Part shown: in pieces, positions 51,786 to 59,972 of the stretch
Layout: every line of letters starts with the position of its first letter
How positions within the stretch are numbered: position 1 is the first letter of the stretch
From: Gammaproteobacteria bacterium
Lineage (GTDB): Bacteria > Pseudomonadota > Gammaproteobacteria > Steroidobacterales > GCA-2729495
Assembly: GCA_015709695.1 (NCBI GenBank)
Contig: CP054183.1
Coordinates: forward strand, 2,282,992-2,346,991
Direction of reading: 5' to 3'
DNA: 64,000 bases
Notes under the pieces: generated by a model
Seen by the model: the letters and a program-made list of their open reading frames with translations, nothing else
Told to the model about the DNA's origin: nothing
The model's database searches: none
Position numbers and translations under genes: made by a program

Positions 51786-52778
51786 CTAGAAATACGATTT
51801 CTGCAGGACCCAGGCCAGCAGCCGCGGATCGCGGCGAACGGCCTGCTGGTGGAACTCGTAGCCCTCATCATGGCTCTGCCGCAGCTCCCGCTGGATCTCG
51901 CTGTCGGGGATGGCGGCGAAATCCGCCGGTACGCGCCCCAGCAGGCGGCGCAGCGAGCGGCGCAGCCGGCGGCGCAGTACCTTCGATGACAAGCCGGCGC
52001 GCCGCAAGCCGCCCGCGCGGCGGATCGCCGTGTAGGAGTCGGAAATGCCCTGGTTGAACTGACGCTGGCGGAAGTACCCGGCCGTGAGACGCGAGGCGGG
52101 AATGCAATGCTGGATGCTGGCGTCGGGATGGTAGAACGCCAGCAGCCCCTGCTCCTCCACGTATGCCGAGACCCAGGACTCGCCGTCACCGCGGAAACGG
52201 ATCAGTTCCTGCGGAAAGCCATCCGGATGGAAGCCACCGGCAGCCAGCAACACGGAGCGTCGCACGGCGAAGTTGCAGCCGAAGACCAGCGTTGGCGGAA
52301 TCGGCCGCGGCCTGTCGCCGAGGTCGAGGATGGACAGGTCCGGCAGCACACGGCCCTCGGCCTGAGGCTGCTCCCACAGGCGCCGGATCCAGTCCGGTGG
52401 GGTGGCGCCCCACTCGGGCAGCACGCGCCCGCCCGCCATCGCCACCCGCGGATCCGCCATGGCCTCGCGCAGGCCGGCCAGCCAGCCCGGCGCGGCCCTG
52501 ATGTCATCGTCCACGTACACCAGAATATCGCCGCGGCTCTCCCGCAGTCCCTTGTGCCGGCCCACGTGCAGGCCAGGCTCGGCCGCGTGGTGATAGGCCA
52601 GCCCGGGGTGCCGCGCGCGCAGCTCGTCCACCAGCGCGCGGGTGCCATCGGTCGAGCCGTTGTCGACGACGAGCACCTCGAAGCGTCCATGCTCCAGGCG
52701 CTGCTCGAGGATCGAGGTCAGCGCCACGCGCAGCGCCTCGCAGCGGTTGCGCGTCGGCACCACGACGCTGAAGTCCAT
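51786..52778 (-). CDS. Glycosyltransferase family 2 (330 aa)
   Basis: GT-A fold transferase. FSVVVPTRNRCEALRVALTS, VVDNGSTDGTRALV, ESRGDILVYVDDDIRA (DxD), VFGCNFAVRRSVLLAAGGF and ELIRFRGDGE (acceptor/base). ATG 52778 begins this fold; the ORF runs on into the upstream cupin frame and was cut. A C-terminal Arg-rich helical tail (about 260-300) may bind membrane. Middle gene of the cupin-GT2-methyltransferase set. Confidence 0.88.
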   Translation of the reverse strand: MDFSVVVPTRNRCEALRVALTSILEQRLEHGRFEVLVVDNGSTDGTRALVDELRARHPGLAYHHAAEPGLHVGRHKGLRESRGDILVYVDDDIRAAPGWLAGLREAMADPRVAMAGGRVLPEWGATPPDWIRRLWEQPQAEGRVLPDLSILDLGDRPRPIPPTLVFGCNFAVRRSVLLAAGGFHPDGFPQELIRFRGDGESWVSAYVEEQGLLAFYHPDASIQHCIPASRLTAGYFRQRQFNQGISDSYTAIRRAGGLRRAGLSSKVLRRRLRRSLRRLLGRVPADFAAIPDSEIQRELRQSHDEGYEFHQQAVRRDPRLLAWVLQKSYF

Positions 52779-52795
52779 CGCCGCGCCGGGCACGG

Positions 52796-53209
52796 TCAGC
52801 GCGGCCGGCTGGCCGCGAACCGCGTCTTGTCCTGGTCGCCGGCGTAGGGGCCCTGCTTCACCTCGACCATCTCGACCTCCTCCAGCACCTCGAAGCCATG
52901 GCCGCCCTGGACCAGCAGGATGACGTCCCCGCCCTCCAGCGTGCGGCTGTCGAGGTACTGGCGGTCCTCGCCGTAGAAGTCCACGCGCAGCCGGCCCTTG
53001 CGCAGCAGCAGCACCTCGGAGGTGTACTGCACCTCCCGCGGCACCGGGTTGTGGATGTGGGGATCGATGGTCTTGCCGGCGGCATGGCGCATGTAGGCCA
53101 CCTGCTGGGAAAAGCTGCCGGGCGTGAAGAAATGCACGCCGGGCTCGCGGAAACGGCCCGAGAGGATGATGGCGAACGTCCTGCCGCCGAACTCGATGTG
53201 CTCGACCAT
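52796..53209 (-). CDS. Cupin-domain protein, glycan cluster (137 aa)
   Basis: Small single-domain cupin: PHIHNPVPREVQYTSEVLLLRKGRLRVDF and VILLVQGGHGFEVLEEVEMVEVKQGPY form the two cupin motifs; the HIH/E/H set may bind metal. Like many cupins beside glycosyltransferases it may be a sugar isomerase or a ligand-binding helper. ATG 53209 was chosen because translation upstream runs into ABC-F sequence on the opposite strand. Confidence 0.78.
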   Translation of the reverse strand: MVEHIEFGGRTFAIILSGRFREPGVHFFTPGSFSQQVAYMRHAAGKTIDPHIHNPVPREVQYTSEVLLLRKGRLRVDFYGEDRQYLDSRTLEGGDVILLVQGGHGFEVLEEVEMVEVKQGPYAGDQDKTRFAASRPR

Positions 53210-53317
53210 GGTCTTCCCCGCCGGCCGGATGCGCCAAGGGGCGGCGGCTGCCGGCAGGCGCGATGTTGCCTTCCGCCATCGCGCTTCACAAGGCCGGCCG
53301 CTACACTGCGCCCCCCG

Positions 53318-55255
53318 ATGCTCACCTTCGCCAACGTCACGCTCTCGCGCGGACCCCGCACGCTGCTCACCGACGTGAGCTTCGCCGCCTACGCCGGCTG
53401 GCGCCTCGGCGTGGTCGGGCGCAACGGCACCGGCAAGACCAGCCTGTTCGGCCTCGTCACCGGCGAGATCGCGCCGGATGCGGGGACCGTCTCGCTGCCG
53501 CGCAACCTGGCCGTGGCCAGCGTCGCCCAGGAGACCCCGGCCAGCCCGCGCAGCGCCCTCGACTATGCGCTGGACGGCGACGCGGAACTGCGCGCCACCG
53601 AGGCGGAACTGGCCGCGGCCGAGGCGGCCCACGACGCCGCGCGCATCGCCCGCCTGCACGAGCACCTCTACACCATCGACGGCTATGCGGCCCGCGCGCG
53701 GGCGGCGAAGCTGCTGCAGGGCCTGGGCTTCGAGGAGGCGGACCAGGCGCGTGCCGTGGCGGAGTTCTCCGGCGGCTGGCGCATGCGCCTCAACCTGGCG
53801 CGCGCCCTGCTCTGCCGCTCGGACCTGCTGCTGCTCGACGAACCCACCAACCACCTCGACCTGGATGCCGTGCTGTGGCTGCAGGCGTGGATGAAGTCCT
53901 ATGCCGGCACCCTGCTGGTGATTTCCCACGACCGCGACTTCCTCGACGCCGTCACCACCCACACCCTGCACCTCGCCCAGGGCACGGCGACGCTCTACAC
54001 CGGCAACTATTCGCAGTTCGAACGACTGCGCGCCGAGCGCATGGCACAGCAGGGCGCATTGCGCGCCCAGCAGCAGCGCCAGATCGCCCACCTGCAGTCC
54101 TTCGTCGACCGCTTCAAGGCCAAGGCCAGCAAGGCGCGCCAGGCGCAGGCGCGGGTGAAGATGATCGAGCGCATCCGCCTCGCGGCGCCGGCGCATGCCG
54201 ATGCCGAGTTCGACTTCACGATCCCGGCGCCGGAACGCCTGCCCGAGCCGCTGCTGGTGCTCGACCGCGCCGCCGCCGGCTATGGCGAGCGCACGGTGCT
54301 CTCCGGCGTGCGCATGACGCTGTCGCCGGGCGATCGCCTCGGCATCCTCGGCCCCAACGGCGCCGGCAAGTCCACGCTCACCAGGCTGCTGGCCGGTACC
54401 CTCGAACCCCGGGCCGGCGCCGTGGTGCGCAGCCCCTGGCTCGGCGTCGGCTACTTTGCCCAGCACCAGCTCGAGCAGCTCGATCCCGCGGCCTCGCCGC
54501 TCGACCACCTGCGCCGCCAGGCACCGCGCCTCGGCGAGAAGGCCGGCCGCGAGTACCTCGCCGCCTACCACTTCCGCGGCGACCGGGTCTTCGAGCCCGT
54601 GGGTCCGTTCTCGGGCGGCGAGAAGGCGCGCCTCGCGCTCGCACTGCTGGTCCATGGCCGGCCGAACCTGCTGCTGCTGGACGAGCCCACCAACCACCTC
54701 GACCTCGACCTGCGCCATGCGCTGGAGATCGCCCTGCAGGACTACGCCGGCGCGCTGGTGCTGGTGTCGCACGACCGCCACCTGCTGGAGAGCAGCTGCG
54801 ACAGCCTCTGGCGCGTCGCCGGCGGCAGCGTCCAGCCCTTCGACGGCGACCTCGACGACTACGCGCGCTGGCTCACCCAGCGCGAGCGGAGCGACCCGCC
54901 GGAGGCATCCGTCACGGCAACCCCCGCAGCGTCCAGCAGCCCGCGCCTGTCGCCGAAGGAACAGCGGCGCGCCTCGGCCGAACAGCGCGCCCGGCTGAAG
55001 GACCTGCGCGACACGGTACAGAAGGCCGAGACCGAGGTGCAGAAGCTCAACACGCGGATCACCGCCATCGAACAGGAGCTGCAGGACCCGACGGTCTACG
55101 CGGAGCACAGCCGCGCCGCGGCCCTGAGCCGCGAGCAGAAAGACCTGCGCCGGCGGCTGGAAGCCGTGGAGGAATCATGGCTCGAAGCCTCGGCTGCATT
55201 GGAGTCGATGACAGATCCCGCGGACAGGGCGCCATCAGGGGCTGCCGGCCGCTGA
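53318..55255 (+). CDS. ABC-F ATPase, YheS-like (645 aa)
   Basis: Translation-associated ABC-F protein with two ATP-binding domains and no membrane part. Domain 1: GRNGTGKTS, FSGGWRMRLNLARALL, LLLLDEPTNHLDLD; linker (about 245-310) with Arg/Lys/Gln-rich helices; domain 2: GPNGAGKST, FSGGEKARLALALLV, LLLLDEPTNHLDLDLRH. The C-terminal extension (about 540-645) is a charged coiled coil. ATG 53318 lacks an SD; TACACT ends 10 nt upstream, so it may be leaderless. Divergent from the cupin gene. Confidence 0.92.
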   Translation: MLTFANVTLSRGPRTLLTDVSFAAYAGWRLGVVGRNGTGKTSLFGLVTGEIAPDAGTVSLPRNLAVASVAQETPASPRSALDYALDGDAELRATEAELAAAEAAHDAARIARLHEHLYTIDGYAARARAAKLLQGLGFEEADQARAVAEFSGGWRMRLNLARALLCRSDLLLLDEPTNHLDLDAVLWLQAWMKSYAGTLLVISHDRDFLDAVTTHTLHLAQGTATLYTGNYSQFERLRAERMAQQGALRAQQQRQIAHLQSFVDRFKAKASKARQAQARVKMIERIRLAAPAHADAEFDFTIPAPERLPEPLLVLDRAAAGYGERTVLSGVRMTLSPGDRLGILGPNGAGKSTLTRLLAGTLEPRAGAVVRSPWLGVGYFAQHQLEQLDPAASPLDHLRRQAPRLGEKAGREYLAAYHFRGDRVFEPVGPFSGGEKARLALALLVHGRPNLLLLDEPTNHLDLDLRHALEIALQDYAGALVLVSHDRHLLESSCDSLWRVAGGSVQPFDGDLDDYARWLTQRERSDPPEASVTATPAASSSPRLSPKEQRRASAEQRARLKDLRDTVQKAETEVQKLNTRITAIEQELQDPTVYAEHSRAAALSREQKDLRRRLEAVEESWLEASAALESMTDPADRAPSGAAGR

Positions 55256-55266
55256 GCCACACGCGG

Positions 55267-55466
55267 TCAAAGCCGGTTGCAGAACTCCTCCACGCTGACG
55301 TCGGCGTGCCGCGATCCAATTCCCGATGATCCGGGACCACAACCTGTGCAAATGGCTCATCACGACGGAGCACGATATGGCTGCCATGCTGGCGGCGCCT
55401 CGTGAAACCCGCCATTTCGAGAGCAGCCACGCATTGCCGCCCCGAGACCCGCGGCAATTTCGTCAC
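55267..55466 (-). pseudogene. hicA: hicA toxin remnant (internal deletion, frameshift)
   Basis: The GTG at 55466 overlaps the hicB stop (GTGA) and starts VTKLPRVSGRQCVAALEMAGF...GSHIVLRR...VVVPDHRELDRGT, a near-perfect HicA N-terminal two thirds. After DRGT the frame breaks: the expected LRAIIRQA is missing and the last codons, VSVEEFCNRL-stop, lie in another frame (55267-55300). A loss of about 22 bp explains both, so the double-stranded-RNA-binding-like mRNA interferase is probably inactive. Read-through gives an unrelated tail ending near 55059. Confidence 0.82.
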
Positions 55467-55702
55467 ACTGCGATGACGGTGGTTTCGAATGTATCGTCCG
55501 GAACGGCCAGTCCGTCGTCCTTGAGCGTCTCGATATAGAGAGCTATAGCCGCCTTGATGTTCCGGATCGCTTCCTCGCGCGTCAGTCCCTGCGAGACGCA
55601 ACCCGGCAGGCTCGGGCACTCGGCTATCCAGTAGCCGCTTTCACCGCGGCTGATGACAACCTGTCTCATCGGGTCGAATTCAAGAGTATTGACGGCATGC
55701 AT
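55463..55702 (-). CDS. hicB: HicB antitoxin (79 aa)
   Basis: Type II antitoxin of the HicAB system. MRQVVISRGESGYWIAECPSLPGC, SQGLTREEAIRNIKAAIALYIETL and a C-terminal strand FETTVIAV match short HicB proteins. ATG 55702 has a GAGG SD 8 nt upstream; ATG 55669 (MRQVV) is the usual family start and the alternative. The stop overlaps hicA by 4 nt. The frame is intact although its toxin partner is broken. Confidence 0.88.
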   Translation of the reverse strand: MHAVNTLEFDPMRQVVISRGESGYWIAECPSLPGCVSQGLTREEAIRNIKAAIALYIETLKDDGLAVPDDTFETTVIAV

Positions 55703-55866
55703 ACTATATGCCTCGCGGAGCTGCCGCATGTGTGGAATATCGTCACCCGGCGGTTCGGCTCGCTGCCAGGCGCAAAACCCATGTGACTGGCAGGATCTGC
55801 CGCAGGTTGGCAACACCCGGGCGGACACCGGCCAGGCCGCCACCAGCTTGGTGACGCCGGCGCGAT

Positions 55867-56940
55867 TCATACGCCGCTCCCGGCCACCAGCCCGTGGCTG
55901 CCCACTCCGAGGAGGCGCACCGGGCGGGTGGTGGCCTCGGTGCGCGCGAGCAGGGCCAGTGCCCGGCCGGTGATGTCGCTGGCATCGGCCGTGGCCAGCA
56001 GCTCGCTGTGGCTGCGGGTCACGGTGGTGAAATCCCCGTAGCGCACCTTGATGGTGACGGTGCGCGCGCGCAACCGGCGTTTCGCCAGCGATGCCGCTAC
56101 CCGGGCCGCGAGACGCGCAATTTCCTCGGCCTGCGTCGCCGGGTCGGCGAGGTCCGTGGCAAACGTGGTCTCCGCGGAAATGGACTTCCACGGGCGATCC
56201 GGCCTGACTGGCCGCTGGTCCTCGCCACGCGCCAGTTCCTGCAGGCGACCCGAGAGGCTGCCGACCGCGCCGGCGAGCACCGCCGGGTCCGCCGCCCGCA
56301 CATCCACCAGCCGCCCGATGCCGATGGCGTGCAGCTTCCTCGCGGTCACCGGTCCCACGCCCCACAGGGCCTCCACCGGCAGCTGCTGCAGGAAGGCCTC
56401 CACGCGGGCCGGCGCGATCACCGTCAGTCCGTCCGGCTTGCGCCAGCCCGAGGCGATCTTGGCGAGGAACTTGTTGGGCGCAACGCCGGCGGAAGCGGTG
56501 AGCGCGAGCTCCTCGCGGATGCGCTGCTTGAGCCCGCGCGCGACGCTGCTGGCCAGCGGTTCCCCCCACAGGTTGTCGGTGACATCCAGGTAGGCCTCGT
56601 CCAGCGACAGCGGCTCGACCAGCGGCGTCGCCGAGCGCAGGATCGCCATGACCCGCTGCGAGGCCTCGCGGTAGCGCGGGAAATCCGGCCGGACCACGAC
56701 CAGGTCCGGGCACTGCCGCAGCGCCCGCGCCATCGGCATGGCCGAGCGCACGCCGAAGGCGCGCGCCTCGTAGCTCGCCGCCGCCACCACGCCCCGGGAG
56801 CGGGGCGAACCGCCCACGGCCACCGGGCGCCCGCGCAGTGCCGGGTCGTCGCGCTGCTCCACGGAGGCGTAGAACGCATCCATGTCGAGGTGGATGATGC
56901 GGCGCAGGGGGTGATCCACGATGCCAGGCTCCGGCGCCAA
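55867..56940 (-). CDS. dinB: DNA polymerase IV (357 aa)
   Basis: Error-prone Y-family translesion polymerase. Palm motifs IIHLDMDAFYASVEQ and PLSLDEAYLDVTD, finger AASYEARAFGVRSAMPM, HhH-like VPVEALWGVGPVTARKLHAIGI region and little-finger KSISAETTFATDLAD. The length suits DinB. Divergent from dusB (40 bp). No clear SOS box seen. Confidence 0.95.
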   Translation of the reverse strand: MAPEPGIVDHPLRRIIHLDMDAFYASVEQRDDPALRGRPVAVGGSPRSRGVVAAASYEARAFGVRSAMPMARALRQCPDLVVVRPDFPRYREASQRVMAILRSATPLVEPLSLDEAYLDVTDNLWGEPLASSVARGLKQRIREELALTASAGVAPNKFLAKIASGWRKPDGLTVIAPARVEAFLQQLPVEALWGVGPVTARKLHAIGIGRLVDVRAADPAVLAGAVGSLSGRLQELARGEDQRPVRPDRPWKSISAETTFATDLADPATQAEEIARLAARVAASLAKRRLRARTVTIKVRYGDFTTVTRSHSELLATADASDITGRALALLARTEATTRPVRLLGVGSHGLVAGSGV

Positions 56941-56980
56941 GATACCCGCCGCGGATGGCCCCGGCTACAATCCCGCGGCC

Positions 56981-57961
56981 ATGCACATCGGCCCCCACCT
57001 CATCGACCCGCCGCTGATCCTCGCCCCCATGGCCGGGGTCACCGACAAGCCCTTCCGCCAGCTCTGCCGGCGCCTGGGCGCGGGACTCGCCGTGTCGGAG
57101 ATGACCATCGCCGACCCGCGGCTGTGGGGCACGCGCAAGTCCCGCCAGCGCATGGACCACGCCGGCGAGCCCGCGCCGGTCAGCGTGCAGATCGCCGGCT
57201 ACGACCCGGCCATGCTCGCGGATGCGGCACGGCACAACGTCGCGCTCGGCGCCGACATCATCGACATCAACATGGGCTGCCCGGCGAAGAAGGTGTGCAA
57301 CGTCGCCTCGGGCTCCGCCCTGCTGCGCGACGAGGCCCTCGTCGGGCGCATCCTCGATGCCGTGGTCGCCGCCGTGCCGGTGCCGGTGACGCTGAAGATC
57401 CGCACCGGCTACTCGCGCGCCGGGCGCAACGCCGTCGCGGTGGCGCGCATCGCCGAGGCCGCCGGCGTGGCCGCGCTGGCGGTACACGGCCGCACCCGCG
57501 AGGACCACTTCCGCGGCGAGGCCGAGCACGACACGGTGGCCGCGGTGAAGGCCGCGGTGCGCATCCCGGTGATCCTCAACGGCGACATCCGCGACGCCGG
57601 CCAGGCGCTCGCCCTGCTCCGGCGCACCGGCGCCGATGCGGTGATGATCGGCCGCGCCGCACAGGGCCGTCCGTGGATCTTCCGCGACATCGCCGCGCGC
57701 CTGCGCGGCTGCGAACCCTTGCCCGAACCCTCCGTGGCCGAGGTGGCGGAGATCCTGCTCGGCCACCTGCAGGCGCTGCACGCCTTCTACGGCGAGTACA
57801 TGGGCGTGCGCATCGCCCGCAAGCACCTCGGCTGGTACGCCGCCGCCCAGGCCGGCGCCGCGGAGTTCCGCGCGCGGATCAACCAGACGGGCAGCGCCGC
57901 GGAGCAGCTGCGGCTGGCGCGGGAGCATTTCACGTACCCGGCGGCATCACGAGCCGCCTGA
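56981..57961 (+). CDS. dusB: tRNA-dihydrouridine synthase (326 aa)
   Basis: Flavoenzyme reducing uridine in tRNA. LAPMAGVTDKPFRQLCR, INMGCPAKKV with catalytic Cys100, ALAVHGRTREDHFRGEAEH and VMIGRAAQGRPWIF are diagnostic of the DusB group. ATG 56981 is preceded by TACAAT ending 9 nt upstream and by no SD; possibly leaderless. No fis gene follows, unlike in enterobacteria; the R-M island begins after it. Confidence 0.93.
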   Translation: MHIGPHLIDPPLILAPMAGVTDKPFRQLCRRLGAGLAVSEMTIADPRLWGTRKSRQRMDHAGEPAPVSVQIAGYDPAMLADAARHNVALGADIIDINMGCPAKKVCNVASGSALLRDEALVGRILDAVVAAVPVPVTLKIRTGYSRAGRNAVAVARIAEAAGVAALAVHGRTREDHFRGEAEHDTVAAVKAAVRIPVILNGDIRDAGQALALLRRTGADAVMIGRAAQGRPWIFRDIAARLRGCEPLPEPSVAEVAEILLGHLQALHAFYGEYMGVRIARKHLGWYAAAQAGAAEFRARINQTGSAAEQLRLAREHFTYPAASRAA

Positions 57962-58179
57962 ATGAACAGCGTTTCTGTTGCACCGCTTCCACGCCTGATG
58001 CCATTCGCGGCGGAGGTAGTCGCTGCTGCCTGACGATCGCCTGCATGGCGTCCCGTGTGGACAGACGATACGGGGTGTACCGAGCGATCTCGGCGACGTT
58101 TGGACCGGCACCGTCGACAGCCCCGGACCCGGGCAAGGCCGGGCAATCACGCAACAGCAGTCATGAGGCAGCCAGAAGG
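57962..58179. other. Gap between dusB and R-M promoter, no gene recognised
   Basis: 218 bp of mixed composition. A minus-strand frame (57930-58154) has no recognisable domain or SD. No tRNA, repeat or attachment site was seen; it is probably the left junction of the restriction-modification island. Confidence 0.5.
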
Positions 58180-58209
58180 TTGAGATTCGGGCAATGGAAG
58201 GGACATAAT
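58180..58209 (+). promoter_or_regulatory. Promoter of the restriction-modification operon
   Basis: TTGAGA (58180-58185) and CATAAT (58204-58209) are separated by 18 nt; each matches the sigma-70 consensus at five of six bases. The -10 box lies inside the 13-bp palindrome described separately. Transcription would start near 58216, which excludes the ATG at 58208 as start codon. Confidence 0.65.
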
Positions 58210-58213
58210 GTCC
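58201..58213 (+). promoter_or_regulatory. SsoII-type operator for methyltransferase autoregulation
   Basis: GGACATAATGTCC is a perfect palindrome (6-bp arms, one central base) and matches GGACA-N3-TGTCC, the core of the known M.SsoII operator (AGGACAAATTGTCCT). It overlaps the -10 box. M.SsoII uses its N-terminal helix-turn-helix to bind this site and repress its own gene while promoting the endonuclease; the same control is likely here. Confidence 0.7.
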
Positions 58214-58252
58214 GCAGATCGTCCCTGTCTGATCTTGAGCCGGAGTTGTGCC

Positions 58253-59497
58253 GTGGAAGACCCGATTCAGCTGCTCACTTCCCTGCGCGGTCGCTACAAC
58301 CAGAGAGAGTTGGCGGAAGCACTGGGCATTACCACTCGTACGCTGCGTCGCTGGGAAACACGGGAAACCGAGCCACCGCCGTATCTGGTGGATGCCATTC
58401 GTCAGCGTCTGCTGCCGCTTGCAGGCAGCCTTGATGCCGGCAATTGCGCCTTCAGCTTCATCGACCTATTCGCGGGAATCGGCGGCATCCGCATGGCTTT
58501 CGAGGTGCACGGCGGGCGGTGCGTGTTCACCAGCGAGTGGAATTCATGGGCCCAGAAAACCTATCTCGCCAATTTCCCCAACTCTGCCCATGCGTTGGCA
58601 GGCGATATCACCAATGTAGCTGAACACGATGTTCCAGATCACGACGTTCTGCTGGCGGGCTTTCCATGCCAGCCGTTCAGCATCGCGGGAGTCTCGAAGA
58701 AAAATGCTCTCGGACGTGCTCACGGATTCGCGGACGAGACGCAGGGAACCCTGTTCTTCGATGTGGCGCGAATCATCGCCGCCAAGCGTCCTGCCGCCTT
58801 CCTCCTGGAGAACGTGAAAAACCTGGTCAGCCACGACAAAGGCAACACGTTTCGCGTTATCAAGAGGGTTCTGGAAGAAGATCTCGGCTACCACATTCAC
58901 TTTAAAGTGATCGACGGCGCACATTTCGTTCCGCAGCATCGCGAGCGCATACTGATAGTGGGGTTCTCGGAGAAGATCGACTTCGATTGGGCGGATGTGA
59001 TGCTTCCGGAGAAGAAACCCGTCCTTTCCTCCATCTTGCATCCCCAGGATGGCAGCGAGCGCGCAGAGAGCCACTACACGTTTGGCCCAAAGGCCGAGGT
59101 AGACGGTCGCTACACGCTCACGCCGAAACTATGGGCGTATCTGAAAGGCTATGCCGCCAAGCACAAGGCTGCGGGCAACGGGTTCGGCTACGGGCTGGTG
59201 AACGGTGACAGCGTCGCGCGCACGCTTTCGGCCAGGTACTACAAGGACGGCTCGGAAATTCTGGTTTCGCAGGGGCCGCGCAGCCTCCCCAGGCGGCTGA
59301 CCCCGCGCGAATGCGCTCGACTCATGGGATTCCCGGACAATTTCGTAATTCCGGTGAGTGACACACAGGCCTACAAGCAATTCGGCAACAGCGTGGTCGT
59401 GCCGGTCATGCGCGAGGTTGCCCGAGTGATGCTACCTCGCATCCGGAAACTGATCGACCCGGAGTTGGCAAGACAGAAATCTCTTCTGGCAGCGTAG
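58253..59497 (+). CDS. DNA C5-cytosine methyltransferase with N-terminal HTH (414 aa)
   Basis: Type II methyltransferase of the Dcm/M.EcoRII/M.SsoII group, probably modifying CCWGG or CCNGG. N-terminal HTH (about 8-55: RYNQRELAEALGITTRTLRRWETRE), then motif I FIDLFAGIGGIRMAFE, motif IV GFPCQPFSIAG (Cys139), motif VI LLENVKNL, motif VIII QHRERILIVGF and motif X YKQFGNSVVVPV. GTG 58253 has GGAG 7 nt upstream and lies after the promoter; ATG 58208 falls inside the operator. Base composition is lower in GC than in the neighbours, suggesting transfer. Confidence 0.88.
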   Translation: MEDPIQLLTSLRGRYNQRELAEALGITTRTLRRWETRETEPPPYLVDAIRQRLLPLAGSLDAGNCAFSFIDLFAGIGGIRMAFEVHGGRCVFTSEWNSWAQKTYLANFPNSAHALAGDITNVAEHDVPDHDVLLAGFPCQPFSIAGVSKKNALGRAHGFADETQGTLFFDVARIIAAKRPAAFLLENVKNLVSHDKGNTFRVIKRVLEEDLGYHIHFKVIDGAHFVPQHRERILIVGFSEKIDFDWADVMLPEKKPVLSSILHPQDGSERAESHYTFGPKAEVDGRYTLTPKLWAYLKGYAAKHKAAGNGFGYGLVNGDSVARTLSARYYKDGSEILVSQGPRSLPRRLTPRECARLMGFPDNFVIPVSDTQAYKQFGNSVVVPVMREVARVMLPRIRKLIDPELARQKSLLAA

Positions 59498-59555
59498 CAG
59501 CAGGGCGCATGCCCCTGTATCGCAGCCGTTTTGCGATTCCGGAGAGGGCTTGCTG

Positions 59556-59972
59556 ATGGATGTCGTGGACCGAGGCACGCGAAGCCGGATGATGTCGGGA
59601 ATTCGCGGCAAGAACACGAAGCCCGAGCGCACCGTACGCAGCTTTCTTCACCGGGCCGGATTCCGTTTCCGCCTGCACGCGAATCTGCCAGGCAGACCTG
59701 ATGTGACGCTTCCGCGATTTCGTGCTGTCGTGTTCGTGCATGGTTGCTTCTGGCATCGGCACCCCGACTGCCGGTACTCGACGACACCCGCCAGCAATAT
59801 CGCATTCTGGCAAGCGAAGTTTGCAGAAAACAGGAAGCGGGACGCGCTGGTGAAACAGCAGCTCCGCCGACTGGGCTGGCGGGTACACGTCGTGTGGTCA
59901 TGCGAAGTGAATCAACGGAAGATGGATGCGCTTATCGCACGACTTCGGTCAGACGAGAGAAAGGTACGGTAG
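59556..59972 (+). CDS. vsr: Very short patch repair endonuclease (138 aa)
   Basis: Nicks 5' of the T in T:G mismatches left by deamination of methylated cytosine. MSGIRGKNTKPERTVRSFLHRAGFRFRLH, the catalytic Asp49 in LPGRPDV, VVFVHGCFWHRHPDC (His and zinc ligands) and NIAFWQAKFAENRKRD are all present. ATG 59556; a TTG two codons earlier is possible. It lies between the methyltransferase and the endonuclease and overlaps the latter by 1 nt (TAGTG). Confidence 0.93.
   Translation: MDVVDRGTRSRMMSGIRGKNTKPERTVRSFLHRAGFRFRLHANLPGRPDVTLPRFRAVVFVHGCFWHRHPDCRYSTTPASNIAFWQAKFAENRKRDALVKQQLRRLGWRVHVVWSCEVNQRKMDALIARLRSDERKVR

Noticed and set aside
55059..55466. Read-through ORF of hicA as a longer intact protein
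   Set aside because: After DRGT the sequence has no relation to the family, while the expected C-terminal codons exist in another frame, so a deletion is more likely.
57930..58154. Minus-strand frame left of the R-M island as a gene remnant
   Set aside because: No recognisable domain or homologous partner at the right junction; evidence too weak to call.
58208..58252. ATG 58208 as start of the methyltransferase
   Set aside because: It lies within the -10 box and operator, so it would not be transcribed; GTG 58253 has a good SD.
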